From assembly GCF_016807805.1 (NCBI RefSeq), contig NZ_CP063362.1, positions 1,787,001-1,851,000 on the forward strand: a stretch of DNA of 64,000 nucleotides, read 5' to 3'. A program made the position numbers and the translations under genes. Every line of letters begins with the position of its first letter. Position 1 is the first letter of the stretch. The notes below the pieces were generated by a model. The model had not been told where the DNA came from. It worked only from the letters and a program-made list of their open reading frames with translations, and searched no databases. The stretch comes from Xanthobacter dioxanivorans. Its GTDB lineage: Bacteria > Pseudomonadota > Alphaproteobacteria > Rhizobiales > Xanthobacteraceae. Below are positions 49,824 to 60,790 of this stretch, piece by piece.

Positions 49824-51175
49824 GAGCGGTCTTCCTTGCGGGCTTCGGACTGCTTCAGGTAGCCGGTGACCGCGCGATCCGTCACCAGATACCGGCGGGC
49901 CGCGTCCTTCACCTGCTCGGCCGTCACCGCCTTGATGCGCTCCGGCCAGGCGTTGACGTCATCCGCCGAGAGGCCGGTGGCCCAGGCCGCGCCGTAGATG
50001 CGCGCCAGCGTTGCCTGGTTGTCCTGGGAGTAGATGGTGTCGGCCACCAGCCGGGTCTTTGCCCGGGCCAGCTCCAGATCATCCACGCCCTTCGCCTGCA
50101 GATCGGCGACCACCGCGTCCGCCGCCTTCTCCAGGTCCTCCAGGCTCACGCCGGGCCGCGGCGAGGCGTAGGTCACGAACCGCGTGGCGTCGTACGCGGT
50201 GCTTTGATACCAGGCGCCAGCGCCGGCGGCGAGGCCCTTCTCCGCCACCAGGGTGCGATAGAGCCGGCTCGTCTGGCCGCCGCCGAGAATCTGGGAAAGC
50301 ACCTCCAGGGCCTCGGATTCCCCCGGCTGCGCGGTGCGCGAGGAGGGCACGAGGTAGGAGCGCTGGAGGCTCGGCTGGGCCACGCGGGGGTCGGCGAGCG
50401 AGACGCGGCGATGGGCCTGCGGCTCGGGCTCCTGCGGGCGGCTGCGCGGCGGCGTGTCGGCGCGGGCCACCTTGCCGTAGGTCTTCTCGGCCAGCGCGCG
50501 CACGGCCTCGGGGTCCACGTCGCCGGCCACCACGAGCAAGGCGTTGTTGGGGGCGTAGTAGCGCCGGTAGAAGGCGAGGGCGTCCTCGCGGTTCAGCCCC
50601 TTGATCTCGTGCTCCCAGCCGATGATGGGATGCTGGTAGGGGTGGTTCACGTACGTCGTGGCCTGCAGCACCTCGGACAGGCGCGCGCCGGGATCGTTGT
50701 CCGTGCGCATGCGGCGCTCTTCCAGCACCACGTCGCGCTCGGGCAGCACCACCTCGTCGGAGAGCTTGAGGCCGGTCATGCGGTCGGCCTCGAAGCCCAT
50801 CACCTTTTCCAGGTGCTCCTTGGCGACGCGCTGGAAATAGGCGGTGTAGTCCTGCGAGGTGAAGGCGTTCTCCTGGCCGCCGAGGCGCGCCACCTCGGCC
50901 GAGAACTGGCCCTGCGGGTGCGCGTCCGTGCCCTTGAACATCAGGTGTTCGAGGAAATGGGCGATGCCCGACTTGCCGGGCTGCTCGTCGGCCGATCCCA
51001 CCTTGTACCACACCATGTGGGTCACCACCGGGGTGCGGTGGTCGGGGATGACCATGACCTGAAGGCCGTTGGCGAGCTGAAACTGGGTGACCTCCGGCCC
51101 TGCGGCGTCGGCGAGGCGGGGGGAAAGCGCGGCCGCGCCTGCGGCGAGAATGGCAACCATGGTGAGACGGCTCAT
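49820..51175 (-). CDS. Zinc M16 peptidase (pitrilysin family)
   Basis: The 451-residue protein has a signal peptide (MSRLTMVAILAAGAAALSP) and the zinc motif GIAHFLEHLMFKG (His73, Glu76, His77) with the third ligand in the following ENAFTSQDYTAYF segment. It likely cleaves periplasmic or outer-membrane peptides with its partner. The ATG at 51175 suits the signal peptide; ATG 51199 is an alternative. It lies after a 290-bp spacer from the secreted protein gene. Confidence 0.9.
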   Translation of the reverse strand: MSRLTMVAILAAGAAALSPRLADAAGPEVTQFQLANGLQVMVIPDHRTPVVTHMVWYKVGSADEQPGKSGIAHFLEHLMFKGTDAHPQGQFSAEVARLGGQENAFTSQDYTAYFQRVAKEHLEKVMGFEADRMTGLKLSDEVVLPERDVVLEERRMRTDNDPGARLSEVLQATTYVNHPYQHPIIGWEHEIKGLNREDALAFYRRYYAPNNALLVVAGDVDPEAVRALAEKTYGKVARADTPPRSRPQEPEPQAHRRVSLADPRVAQPSLQRSYLVPSSRTAQPGESEALEVLSQILGGGQTSRLYRTLVAEKGLAAGAGAWYQSTAYDATRFVTYASPRPGVSLEDLEKAADAVVADLQAKGVDDLELARAKTRLVADTIYSQDNQATLARIYGAAWATGLSADDVNAWPERIKAVTAEQVKDAARRYLVTDRAVTGYLKQSEARKEDRS

Positions 51176-51465
51176 ATGCACGTGGCGATCTTCCGGCATT
51201 GCGCGCGCCGAACGGCCCGCGCGTCAAGGAAAGATAGGGGGTGGCTGCGGCGCGATAAGGGCCGTGGCGGTGAAATCGGTCGCCGCGGCGCACGCCGGGC
51301 CGGCGATCCCGCGATCGTTATCGGCATCCGCCACGTGCCCTTGCGCGCTCCGGCGGAGGGAGCAGGCGATGCCGGTGCTCCCCGGCCCGACGCTGCGACC
51401 GCCATCTGCCGCGACCGCATCCGCTCGTGGCGCCGCGGCCTCGCCGGCCTGCGCCTCGGCGCGCT

Positions 51466-52176
51466 CTAGTTCGTGCGGTCGAACAGGGTGGGGAACTTGA
51501 AGGCTTCCTTCTTCGGCTCCACCACGCCATAGGGGGCGTTGGGGGCCGGGGTCTGGTAGCCGGGCGGCGGCTGGATGAGGTTCTCGCGCTCGGGCTCGCC
51601 GTTGAAGGTGAGCTGGTCCTGCTTGCCGGTCACGCCGTTCATCCAGCCGGTGAAGCCGAGCTGGCTTGGCAGCAGCACGTCGCGCTTGGATTCCGCGCCG
51701 ACCGGCTCGGTGGGCGCGTTGGACGAATTGCCCACGTACTTGCGCTTGCCCTTGTTGAGTTCGGAGGGCAGGAGCGGACGGCCCGGATCGTCACGCACGA
51801 TGGGCGTCTTGGACCCCTCGGCCTCGCGCTTGCGGCGCTGCACGTCCGGGTCCTTCGGCCAGTTGGGGTTGGCCTCCGCCGCGCTCGCCTGGGGCACGGG
51901 CAGCGCGTCCGGAACCTTGGGCGGCACCACCAGGGGGGCGCGCTCGCGATAGTCGATCTCGGGCTTGGCCTCGTCGTCCTTGAGGCCGAGCATCTGGAGG
52001 GTGGATTCGAAGATGTCGTTGTTGCCGAACGACTGGGCGGAGGCCGCGGTCGGCGCGGCGAAGGCCGCGAGGCCGAAGCACAGCACTCCCGCGCAGGCCA
52101 TCGCCGGGCGACGAAGGGGGGCGGCATCCGTGGCCGCCGTCCTCGCGCTCACGCGCAAAATTTCACCGACGCGCAT
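51466..52176 (-). CDS. Exported protein between lspA and the M16 genes (DUF3035-like)
   Basis: The 236-residue product has a signal sequence (ACAGVLCFGLAAFAAPTAASA) without a lipobox Cys. The mature part is rich in Pro, Asn and charged residues: GNNDIFESTLQMLGLKDDEA, YRERAPLVVPPKVPD, ELNKGKRKYVG, ending KFPTLFDRT. Its position between lspA and the M16 pair is shared with DUF3035-type proteins in this class of bacteria, so I suggest that family with caution. Confidence 0.65.
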   Translation of the reverse strand: MRVGEILRVSARTAATDAAPLRRPAMACAGVLCFGLAAFAAPTAASAQSFGNNDIFESTLQMLGLKDDEAKPEIDYRERAPLVVPPKVPDALPVPQASAAEANPNWPKDPDVQRRKREAEGSKTPIVRDDPGRPLLPSELNKGKRKYVGNSSNAPTEPVGAESKRDVLLPSQLGFTGWMNGVTGKQDQLTFNGEPERENLIQPPPGYQTPAPNAPYGVVEPKKEAFKFPTLFDRTN

Positions 52177-52189
52177 GGGTGCTCCCCTC

Positions 52190-52726
52190 TCAAGGCTCGC
52201 GCTCCGCTTCAGGTTTCGGAGCCATTGGCAGGTCCGAGGGCGGCAATTTTGAGGCGCGGCTGAAGAACGCATCATAAAGAAGCAGGCCCACGCCCACAAC
52301 GACCGCGACGTCAGCCACGTTGAACACGTACCAGCGGTAGCCGAATGCGTGCAGCGAGATGAAGTCGAACACCGCGCCGTAGACCACCCGGTCCACCGCA
52401 TTGCCGATGGCGCCGCCGATGAGCATGCCGAGGGCGAGGGCTTCCAGACGCCCGCGGGCCCGGGTCAGCCACACCGAGAACAGCAGGGCGGCGACCACCT
52501 TGATGGCCACCAGCACCCAGCGCCCGGTCTCCCCCTGCGGAAACAGGCCATAGCTGATGCCGTAATTCCACAGGGCGACGAAATCCAGGAACGGCGTCAC
52601 CGGGTGCAACTGGGCCGGCCAGCGCTCCGCCCAGGCGATGACCAGGCTCTTCGTGGCCTGGTCGGCCACCAGCACGAGGAGGGCGACGAGAAGCCCGAAG
52701 ACGATGCGGCGGCGCTGCACGCTCAC
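52190..52726 (-). CDS. lspA: Lipoprotein signal peptidase (SPase II)
   Basis: The 178-residue four-helix membrane aspartyl peptidase removes signal peptides from prolipoproteins. Catalytic Asp residues are in GNAVDRVVYGAVFDFISLH and VFNVADVAV; DQATKSLV and NYGISYGLF are also diagnostic. The start is GTG 52726, overlapping nothing but two bases after the ileS stop. It is in the usual ileS-lspA pair. Confidence 0.95.
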   Translation of the reverse strand: MSVQRRRIVFGLLVALLVLVADQATKSLVIAWAERWPAQLHPVTPFLDFVALWNYGISYGLFPQGETGRWVLVAIKVVAALLFSVWLTRARGRLEALALGMLIGGAIGNAVDRVVYGAVFDFISLHAFGYRWYVFNVADVAVVVGVGLLLYDAFFSRASKLPPSDLPMAPKPEAEREP

Positions 52727-52727
52727 C

Positions 52728-55700
52728 TCACTCGGCCGCCGCGCAGGCGGCATGGAATTCCCGCAGCGCCGCCGCGTCGCGCGGCGTCACGTCGGGGAAT
52801 TCGGGATCGGTGCCCACCTCGGGGGAGATCTTCCACGAGCGGGCGCACTTCCTGCCCTCGGCGCGGACGGACACCACCGCCACCCCCGGCACGTCGGGGA
52901 GGCGGAACGCGTCCTGCGGTCCCTCGCCGCGCACCAGGGTCGCGGCGCTGGTGATGGCGATCTCGGCGAGGTCGAGCCCGTCGAGGGCATCGGCGAGGGC
53001 GGCGTCGGTGACGTACACCTCGGGCGCCGCCTCCAGCGACGAGCCCATGCGCTTGGCCGCGCGCTCCACCTCCAGCGCGCCCAGCACCACGCGGCGGATC
53101 AGGCGCACCTTGCGCCACTGCTCGGCGAGGGCATCGTCGCGCCACGCGGCCGGCGTGTCGGGGAAGGGGAGGAGATGCACGGAGCCTTCCTCGTCCCCGG
53201 TGCGGGCAATCCAGGCCTCCTCGCAGGTGAAGGGCAGGATCGGCGCGAGCCAGGTGACGAGGCGGGCGAACACCTCGTCGAGCACGGTCAGGCAGGCCCG
53301 CCGGGTGAGCGAGGAGATGGGGTCGCAGTAGAGCGCGTCCTTCCGCACGTCGAAATAGAAGGCCGACAGCTCGGTGGTCATGAAGGACGACAGCGCCGCG
53401 TGCACCTTCTTGTAGTCGAAGGCGCGGTAGGCGGCGCGGATCTCAGCGTCCAGCTCCACCAGGCGGTGCAGGATGAAGCGCTCCAGCGCCGGCATCTGGG
53501 CGAAGGCGACCTTTTCCTGAGGCCGGTAATGGTGCAGCGAGCCGAGCAGCCAGCGGACGGTGTTGCGCAGCTTGCGGTAGGTGTCGGCCGTGGTCTTCAG
53601 GATTTCCGGGCCGATGCGCAGGTCGTCCGCATAGTCGGAGGCGCACACCCACAGGCGCAGGATGTCGGCGCCGGACTGCTTGATCACCTCCTGCGGCGCG
53701 GTGACGTTGCCCAGCGACTTGGACATCTTGCGCCCGTCCTCGTCGAGCACGAAGCCGTGGGTCAGGACCACGTCGTAGGGCGGGCGGCCGCGGGTGCCGC
53801 AGCTCTCCAGCAGGGAGGAATGGAACCAGCCGCGGTGCTGGTCCGAGCCTTCCAGATACATCACCTTGTCATTGCCCTCGGGCGGGCGCAGCGCCTTGAG
53901 GTCCGGGCGCACCTCCAGGGTGAAGGCGTGGGTGGAGCCACTGTCGAACCACACGTCCAGCACGTCGTCCACCTTGGCCCAGCCCTCGCCGGCACGGCTG
54001 CCGAGGAAGCGTTCGCGGGCGCCCTCCTTGAACCAGGCGTCGGCGCCTTCCGCCGCGAAGGCGTCGGCGATGCGGGCGTTGACCTCGGCATCCTTGAGGA
54101 TCTCCACCGAGCCGTCGCCGACGTCCTTCACGAACACGGTGATGGGCACGCCCCAGGCGCGCTGGCGCGAGACCACCCAGTCGGGCCGGTTCTCGATCAT
54201 GCCATTGATGCGGTTCTCGCCGGCGGCGGGCACCCACTCCACGGTCTTGATGCCGGCCAGCGCGCGGGCGCGCAGGGTGTCGGGGGCATTGCCGGGCAGC
54301 GCCGCCGGGCGCGTCGCCGCCTTGCCGTCCGCCGCGCGGATGTCCTGGTCCATGGCGATGAACCATTGCGGCGTGTTGCGGAAGATGACCGGCTTCTTGG
54401 AGCGCCAGGAGTGCGGGTACTGGTGCTTCACCCGGCCGCGGGCGAGCAGGTTGCCGGCCGCGATCAGGGCGTCGATGACGGCGGTGTTGGCATCGCCCTT
54501 CTCGCCCTTCTCGGTGATGACGCGCTTGCCCGCGAAGCCGGGCGCCTGGGACGTGTAGAACGAGTCCGCGTCCACCGTGTAGGGGATGGCGGGGTTGATG
54601 CCGCGCTCTTCCAGCCAGCGGCGATGCTGGGTCCAGATCTCGAAATCCTCGCGGCCGTGGCCCGGCGCGGTGTGGACGAAGCCGGTGCCGGCATCGTCGG
54701 TGACGTGGTCGCCGTCGAGGAGGGGGACCTTGAAGTCGTAGCCGAGGGCGGCGAGGGGGTGGGCGGTGACGAGGGCGCCGAGCACGTCCGCCGGGACGTC
54801 GCTGCGGCGCTCGAAGGCGGTCACGCGGGCCTGCTTGAACACGTCCTCGGCCAGCTTGTCGGCGAGGATCAGTTTGTCGCCGGCCTTGGCCCAATTGTCG
54901 GCGGGGGCGTCGGTCACCTCGTAGAGGCCGTAGGAGATCTTGGAGGCGAAGGAGATGGCGCGGTTGCCCGGCAGCGTCCAGGGCGTGGTGGTCCAGATGA
55001 CGACGGAGGCGCCCCTCAGGTTGCCTTCGGAGGTCACCGGAAACTTCACCCAAACCGTGTCACTCGTAAAATCCTGGTACTCCACCTCGGCCTCGGCCAA
55101 GGCGGTCTTCTCCACCACGGACCACATGACCGGCTTCGAGCCACGGTACAAAAGCCCGTTCTCGGCGAACTTCATGATCTCGCGGGCGATCTGGGCTTCC
55201 GCCATGAAGGCCATGGTGGTGTAGGGGTGGTCCCAGTCGCCCTCCACGCCGAGGCGCTTGAACTCCTCGCGCTGGACGGCGAGCCAGTGCTCGGCATAGG
55301 CGCGGCATTCCTGGCGGAAGGCCACCATGGCGGCGGCGTCGGAGAAATCGGGCTTCTGCTTGCCCTTCTTGCGGTAGTTCTCCTCCTCGATCTTCCACTC
55401 GATGGGCAGGCCGTGGCAGTCCCAGCCGGGCACGTAGTTCGAGTCGTAGCCGAGCATCTGCTGGGAGCGCGTCACCACGTCCTTGAGGATCTTGTTGAGC
55501 GCATGGCCGATATGGATGTTGCCGTTGGCATAAGGCGGGCCGTCGTGCAGCACGAAGCGGGCGCGGCCGCGTCCGGCCTCGCGCAGGCGGCCGTAGAGAT
55601 CGGTGCGCGCCCAGCGGGCCAGCAGTTCCGGCTCCTTCTGGGGCAGGCCGCCGCGCATGGGGAACGCCGTCTCGGGCAAAAACAGGGTCTTGGAATAGTC

Positions 55701-55730
55701 CGGGGCGCCGGACGGGGGCTTTTCGGTCAT
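52728..55730 (-). CDS. ileS: Isoleucyl-tRNA synthetase
   Basis: The 1000-residue class I synthetase has the HIGH motif in [20 protein letters not shown] in [13 protein letters not shown], and an intact editing (CP1) region. The C-terminal zinc finger seems degenerate: around [19 protein letters not shown] only one Cys remains of the usual set, as in several alphaproteobacterial forms. It heads the ileS-lspA unit. Confidence 0.97.
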   Translation of the reverse strand: MTEKPPSGAPDYSKTLFLPETAFPMRGGLPQKEPELLARWARTDLYGRLREAGRGRARFVLHDGPPYANGNIHIGHALNKILKDVVTRSQQMLGYDSNYVPGWDCHGLPIEWKIEEENYRKKGKQKPDFSDAAAMVAFRQECRAYAEHWLAVQREEFKRLGVEGDWDHPYTTMAFMAEAQIAREIMKFAENGLLYRGSKPVMWSVVEKTALAEAEVEYQDFTSDTVWVKFPVTSEGNLRGASVVIWTTTPWTLPGNRAISFASKISYGLYEVTDAPADNWAKAGDKLILADKLAEDVFKQARVTAFERRSDVPADVLGALVTAHPLAALGYDFKVPLLDGDHVTDDAGTGFVHTAPGHGREDFEIWTQHRRWLEERGINPAIPYTVDADSFYTSQAPGFAGKRVITEKGEKGDANTAVIDALIAAGNLLARGRVKHQYPHSWRSKKPVIFRNTPQWFIAMDQDIRAADGKAATRPAALPGNAPDTLRARALAGIKTVEWVPAAGENRINGMIENRPDWVVSRQRAWGVPITVFVKDVGDGSVEILKDAEVNARIADAFAAEGADAWFKEGARERFLGSRAGEGWAKVDDVLDVWFDSGSTHAFTLEVRPDLKALRPPEGNDKVMYLEGSDQHRGWFHSSLLESCGTRGRPPYDVVLTHGFVLDEDGRKMSKSLGNVTAPQEVIKQSGADILRLWVCASDYADDLRIGPEILKTTADTYRKLRNTVRWLLGSLHHYRPQEKVAFAQMPALERFILHRLVELDAEIRAAYRAFDYKKVHAALSSFMTTELSAFYFDVRKDALYCDPISSLTRRACLTVLDEVFARLVTWLAPILPFTCEEAWIARTGDEEGSVHLLPFPDTPAAWRDDALAEQWRKVRLIRRVVLGALEVERAAKRMGSSLEAAPEVYVTDAALADALDGLDLAEIAITSAATLVRGEGPQDAFRLPDVPGVAVVSVRAEGRKCARSWKISPEVGTDPEFPDVTPRDAAALREFHAACAAAE

Positions 55731-56045
55731 GGAACGCTCGGGGGATGAGGTCGGATCAGGCGGACGAACCCGGCGTCCCCCGCGCGCTCAGCCGCGCCGG
55801 CGGGGGGCCGGGCCGATAATTCGCGCCGCAAGGGGCGCTGCGTGGCGGGGCGCAAGCCCGCCGGAATGGGACGATCCGCACATGGATCCGGCTTCTAGCA
55901 GGCGGCCCCGGCCGCGAAAAGCCCACAGATCCGCGCAGCGCCCGGCCCCCGGCCCGTCCGCGCAAAAAGCCCCGCGCCGGCGCGCCCGCCGCCGGGCGCG
56001 CCAAAAAGGCCTCCGGCACTGCAAGGCGCCAGCCACCGGGCGCGC
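55731..56045. other. 315-bp GC-rich spacer before ileS
   Basis: No convincing gene or T-box leader is seen. The stretch is very GC-rich. Short ORFs on both strands look like noise. The ileS promoter probably lies here but cannot be placed. Confidence 0.5.
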
Positions 56046-56083
56046 AAAAAAAGACCCCGGCACCGAGGTGCCGGGGCTTTCTT
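56046..56083 (-). terminator. Terminator for the glnK-amtB unit
   Basis: On the minus strand CCCCGGCACC pairs with GGTGCCGGGG (56055-56076) over a two-base loop, followed by TCTTTTTTT (56046-56053). The plus-strand side also has CTTTCTT, so it may work both ways. Confidence 0.88.
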
Positions 56084-56105
56084 GGTTCCCCTCTTTTTTA
56101 AATCG

Positions 56106-56128
56106 CCGGGGCGGCAGCGCCGCCCCGG
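56106..56128. terminator. Second hairpin directly after amtB
   Basis: CCGGGGCGGC and GCCGCCCCGG pair perfectly over a three-base loop eight bases after the amtB stop. On the minus strand it is followed by A-rich rather than T-rich sequence, so it more likely protects the mRNA end than stops transcription alone. Confidence 0.5.
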
Positions 56129-56135
56129 TAAAGGC

Positions 56136-57632
56136 TCACGAGTGGTAGGCGCGTTCGCCGTGCTCGTTGATGTCGAGGCCCTCGCGCTCCACGTCGGTCG
56201 TGGGACGCAGGCCCACCACCACCGAGATCACGAACAGGATCACCGCGGTGCCGATGCCGGACCAGGCCACGGTGATGAGCACGCCCTTGACCTGCGCGAT
56301 CAGCTGGGTGGCCATGTCGTAGTCGGCGACCTTGCCGATGGTGTAGTCGAAGATGCCTGTGCCGCCGAGGGCCGGGTTCACCAGGATGCCGGTGGCGATG
56401 GCGCCGACGATGCCGCCGATGCCGTGCACGCCGAACACGTCGAGCGCGTCGTCATAGCCGAACGCGTTCTTCACGGCGGTGCAGAAGATGAAGCAGATCG
56501 GGGAGACGACCAGCCCCAGCACCAGCGAGCCCATGATGCCGGAGAAGCCCGACGGCGGCGTGACGGCCACGAGGCCGGCGACGATGCCCGAGGCCAGGCC
56601 CAGCATGGAGGGCTTGCCCTTCACCAGCCACTCCACGAACATCCAGGAGATGGCCGCGGCGCAGGTGGCGATGAACGTGTTCATCATGGCGAGGCCGGTC
56701 ACCGCGTTCGACTCGAGGTTCGAGCCGGCGTTGAAGCCGAACCAGCCGACCCACAGCAGGGAGGCGCCGACCATGGTGAGGGTGAGCGAGTGGGGCGAGA
56801 GCGCCTCCTTGCCGTAGCCGAGCCGCTTGCCCACCATCAGGCAGGCCACCAGGCCGGCGATGCCGGCATTGATGTGCACCACGGTGCCGCCCGCGAAGTC
56901 GATGGCTCCGAGGGAGAAGATGTAGCCGGCATCGGCGAGGACGGCGTCGAGGGCGGTCTGCGCGGCGGTCTTGGCGGCGCCGTCAGCGGCGGCGGCAACC
57001 GCCTTGGCGGCCGCGTCGATGGCGTCAGGGCCGGCCCAGTACCAGACCATGTGGGCCACCGGGAAGTACACGAAGGTCACCCACAGCGGCACGAACAGGA
57101 CCACGGCGGTGAACTTGGTGCGCTCCGCGAAGGCGCCGAAGATCAGGGCGGGGGTGATCATGGCGAAGGTCATCTGGAACGCGATGTAGACGAGTTCCGG
57201 AATTGCCACGCCAACCGAGAAGGTGGCCGCCAGGGAGTCGGTGGTCACGCCCGAGAGGAACGCCTTGGAGAAGCCGCCGATGAAGGGCGAGCCGCCGGTG
57301 AAGGCGAGGGAGTAGCCGTACAGCACCCAGATGAGGCCGACGATGCACACGCAGTAGCCGACCTGCATCAGCACCGAGAGCATGTTCTTGGCGCGTACCA
57401 GGCCGCCGTAGAACAGGAACAGGCCCGGCACCGACATCATCAGCACGAGCAGCGAGGACGTGAGCATCCAGGCCACGTCGCCCTTGTTCACGGTGGGCGC
57501 GGCCGCGGCCGCGGCGGCCGTGGTGCCGGCGTCGGCGGCGGGCGCGGCGGTCTGTGCCAAGGCTGGCAAGGCGAACGCCGTCGCCAGAAGAAGCGCGGGA
57601 ATCCCCACGCGGGACCACGTCTTGGACGTCAT
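56136..57632 (-). CDS. amtB: Ammonium transporter
   Basis: The 498-residue precursor has a signal peptide (ending ALPALAQ) and about eleven helices. The twin pore histidines are in VVHINAGIAG and VFGVHGIGG. An Ala-rich periplasmic insertion (about residues 216-245, AAAKAVAAAADG) lengthens it compared with E. coli AmtB. It is downstream of glnK, which binds and blocks it. Transcription is likely from the sigma54 promoter before glnK. ATG 57632 was chosen; 57665 is upstream and overlaps the glnK stop region. Confidence 0.96.
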   Translation of the reverse strand: MTSKTWSRVGIPALLLATAFALPALAQTAAPAADAGTTAAAAAAAPTVNKGDVAWMLTSSLLVLMMSVPGLFLFYGGLVRAKNMLSVLMQVGYCVCIVGLIWVLYGYSLAFTGGSPFIGGFSKAFLSGVTTDSLAATFSVGVAIPELVYIAFQMTFAMITPALIFGAFAERTKFTAVVLFVPLWVTFVYFPVAHMVWYWAGPDAIDAAAKAVAAAADGAAKTAAQTALDAVLADAGYIFSLGAIDFAGGTVVHINAGIAGLVACLMVGKRLGYGKEALSPHSLTLTMVGASLLWVGWFGFNAGSNLESNAVTGLAMMNTFIATCAAAISWMFVEWLVKGKPSMLGLASGIVAGLVAVTPPSGFSGIMGSLVLGLVVSPICFIFCTAVKNAFGYDDALDVFGVHGIGGIVGAIATGILVNPALGGTGIFDYTIGKVADYDMATQLIAQVKGVLITVAWSGIGTAVILFVISVVVGLRPTTDVEREGLDINEHGERAYHS

Positions 57633-57661
57633 GGAAGAAAGCTCCGTCGAATGAGGAAGGC

Positions 57662-58313
<652 letters not shown>

Positions 58314-59186
58314 TTATCGGGGCGTTACCGGTCGCATCAGCCCCTCCTGCGCCGCCGAGGCGACCAGAAGTCCGTCGCGGGTGAACAGCTCCCCGCGGCA
58401 GAAACCCCGCCCTGCGAACGCCGCGGGGCTCTCCTGCACGTAGAGCAGCCACTCGTCGGCGCGAAAGCGGCGGTGAAACCACAGCGCATGATCGAGGCTG
58501 GCCACCTGCAGGTCGGGGTCGAACACCGATTTCCCGTGCGGCAGCAACGCCGCCTGGAGCAGGGAAAGGTCTGAAGCATAGGCAAGGACCGCCTGATGCG
58601 TAGGCAGATCGTCCGGCAAGGGATCTCTGGCGCGCACCCACATGCTCGGCCGCGTCCCCGGGGCGCCGAGATACGCGGGGTCGAGGGTGGTGGGCTTCAC
58701 CTCCAGCGGGCGCAGGGACATCCAGTCGGCCCGCGCGGCGCGCGGAAAGCGGGCGAGGAGGCGCTCGCGCCAGACTTCGTCGGAGGGCAGATCCTCCGGC
58801 AGGGGCACCTCGGGCATGGTGCCCTGGTGAAACAGGCCGCTCTCCTCGATCTGGAACGACACCGCCATGGTGAAGATGGCCTGGCCGTGCTGGATGGCGA
58901 CCACCCGCCGGGTGGTGAAGGAGCGCCCGTCGCGGATGCGGTCCACGTCGTAGATGATGGGCACCCGCGGATCCCCGCCGAGCAGGAAGTAGCCGTGAAG
59001 CGAGTGGGCGATGCGATCCGCCTCCACCGTCCGCCGCGCCGCCACCAGCGCCTGGGCCACCACCTGCCCGCCGAACACGCGGCCGCCGTCCGGGGACGCG
59101 GTGCGACCGCGGAACAGGTTGATCTCCAGGGTTTCAAGGTCGAGGATGTCCAGAAGCGTACCCACGTTGGACGGTGATCCGGTCAT
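58314..59186 (-). CDS. tesB: Acyl-CoA thioesterase II
   Basis: The 290-residue double-hotdog enzyme hydrolyses acyl-CoA esters. Typical segments are LFRGRTASPDGGRVFGGQV, HSLHGYFLLGGD, FTTRRVVAIQHGQAIF, YASDLSLLQAALLPHG and LDHALWFHR, with the catalytic Asp in the YASD segment. The ATG at 59186 matches the family start; upstream ATGs are less likely. It is divergent from the monooxygenase. Confidence 0.93.
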   Translation of the reverse strand: MTGSPSNVGTLLDILDLETLEINLFRGRTASPDGGRVFGGQVVAQALVAARRTVEADRIAHSLHGYFLLGGDPRVPIIYDVDRIRDGRSFTTRRVVAIQHGQAIFTMAVSFQIEESGLFHQGTMPEVPLPEDLPSDEVWRERLLARFPRAARADWMSLRPLEVKPTTLDPAYLGAPGTRPSMWVRARDPLPDDLPTHQAVLAYASDLSLLQAALLPHGKSVFDPDLQVASLDHALWFHRRFRADEWLLYVQESPAAFAGRGFCRGELFTRDGLLVASAAQEGLMRPVTPR

Positions 59187-59413
59187 GCGGCTCGGCTCGT
59201 TGGGCGCCGTCGCGCGGGGCGATCGGGCGAAAGGGATGGACAGCGAGGACGCCATGCCGGCGCCGTCCGCGTCAACCCCGAAAACGTCAGCCGCTTGCCG
59301 TATAGGGTGACGCGGGACCGCACCGCCTGGTGCGGAAAAGAGCACAGGCCGCGCCGGCCGGCGCCACACGACCACGGTGCCCGCGGCACCGGAGAAGTCC
59401 AAGGAGCAGAACA

Positions 59414-60706
59414 ATGGCCTCCCTGAATGCGCCCCACCCGGAATTCGCACCGGGCGCCGCCGCCACGGCGGCGGCCGCGCGGGCGGATGTCGCCATCGTC
59501 GGCGGCGGCCTCGCCGGGCTCAGCCTCGCCCTCGCCCTGCGCCAGGGCCTCGGGCCGGACGCGGACATCGTGCTGTTCGATCCGGCCCTGGCGAAGCCGA
59601 CCATCGAAGACGGGCGGGCCTCGGCCATCGCCGCCGGGGCGCGGCGGCTGCTGACCACCCTGGGCGCCTGGGAGCGGATCAGCCGGGAGGCGGAGCCGAT
59701 CCGGTCCATGGTGGTCACCGACAGCCGCACCAAGGACGTGGCGCGGCCCACCTTCCTCACCTTCGACGGCGGACTGGAGGACGGTGCCCTGGAGCCGGGC
59801 GAGGCCTTCGCCTACATGGTGCCCAACGCCGCCCTGCAGCATGCCCTCGTCGATTGCGCGCGGGCGGCGGGCATCGACCTGCGCGCCGAGGCGGTGGATG
59901 CGTTTGCCGCCGACCGCAGCGGCGTGAGCCTTTCGAGCGCCTCGGGCGCGCCGCTGCGCGCGCAGCTCCTCGTCGCCTGCGACGGGGCCCGCTCGCGCAT
60001 CCGCGCCATGGCCGGCATCGCCAACGTCTCGTGGGGCTACGGCCAGAGCGGCATCACCTTCACGGTGGAGCACGAGCGTCCGCACGAGGGCCGCGCCGAG
60101 GAGCACTTCCTGCCCGCCGGCCCCTTCGCCACCCTGCCTTTGCCCGGCAACCGCAGCTCCATCGTCTGGACCGAGCGCACGGCGGATGCCGAGCGGCTGG
60201 TGGCGCTGCCCCCGGTCCTGTTCCAGGAGGAGCTGGAGCAGCGCTTCGGCCACCGGCTGGGCTGGGTGAAGCCGGTGTCGAAGCCGCGCCCCTATCCCCT
60301 CGGCTTCGCCATGGCCCGCACCTTCATCGGCGAGCGCCTCGCCCTGGTGGGCGACGCGGCCCACCTGATCCACCCCATCGCCGGGCAGGGCCTCAACATG
60401 GGCCTGCGCGACGTGGCGGCGCTGGCCGAGGCGGTGACCGACGCGGCGCGGGTCGGGCTCGATTTCGCCGCCCCCTCGGTGCTGGAGCGCTACCAGCGCT
60501 GGCGGCGGTTCGACACCCTGGCCATGGGCGTGGCGACGGACGGGCTCAACCGCCTGTTTTCCAACCACTCCGACGCGCTCCGGGCGGTGCGCGACGTGGG
60601 GCTCGGCCTGGTGGACCGCCTGCCGCGCCTCAAGGGCCTGTTCATCCGCGACGCGGCGGGCCTCACCGGCGCGGTGCCCAAGCTGCTCCGCGGCGAGGCG
60701 CTCTAG
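59414..60706 (+). CDS. UbiH/UbiF-family FAD-dependent monooxygenase
   Basis: The 430-residue flavoprotein likely hydroxylates the ring of a ubiquinone precursor. The Rossmann start VAIVGGGLAGLSLALAL, GRASAIAAGARRLL, ACDGARSRIR, and LVGDAAHLIHPIAGQGLNMG are the FAD-binding hallmarks. Which ring position (UbiH, UbiF or UbiI type) cannot be told. The ATG at 59414 follows an AAGGAGC site. Confidence 0.9.
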   Translation: MASLNAPHPEFAPGAAATAAAARADVAIVGGGLAGLSLALALRQGLGPDADIVLFDPALAKPTIEDGRASAIAAGARRLLTTLGAWERISREAEPIRSMVVTDSRTKDVARPTFLTFDGGLEDGALEPGEAFAYMVPNAALQHALVDCARAAGIDLRAEAVDAFAADRSGVSLSSASGAPLRAQLLVACDGARSRIRAMAGIANVSWGYGQSGITFTVEHERPHEGRAEEHFLPAGPFATLPLPGNRSSIVWTERTADAERLVALPPVLFQEELEQRFGHRLGWVKPVSKPRPYPLGFAMARTFIGERLALVGDAAHLIHPIAGQGLNMGLRDVAALAEAVTDAARVGLDFAAPSVLERYQRWRRFDTLAMGVATDGLNRLFSNHSDALRAVRDVGLGLVDRLPRLKGLFIRDAAGLTGAVPKLLRGEAL

Positions 60707-60748
60707 GGCCGATCGACCTTCAGTGTCCGCGTTTTTCTTCGGCCGCGG

Positions 60749-60779
60749 TCGTGCCCGGGCTCGTCCCGGCCACCCGCGC
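60749..60779. repeat. Degenerate copy of the dispersed palindrome
   Basis: GCCCGGG-CTCGT-CCCGGCC repeats the pattern of the element at 42013 with several changes. It lies between the monooxygenase (+) and Trm112-like (-) genes, which converge. Confidence 0.6.
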
Positions 60780-60790
60780 GCCGCGGCGCC

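Noticed and set aside
52638-55748. 1036-residue ORF antisense to ileS
   Set aside because: It mirrors ileS codon structure and has no recognisable motifs.
55731-56045. T-box leader for ileS
   Set aside because: No specifier-loop or T-box core sequence is visible, and T-boxes are rare outside Firmicutes and relatives.
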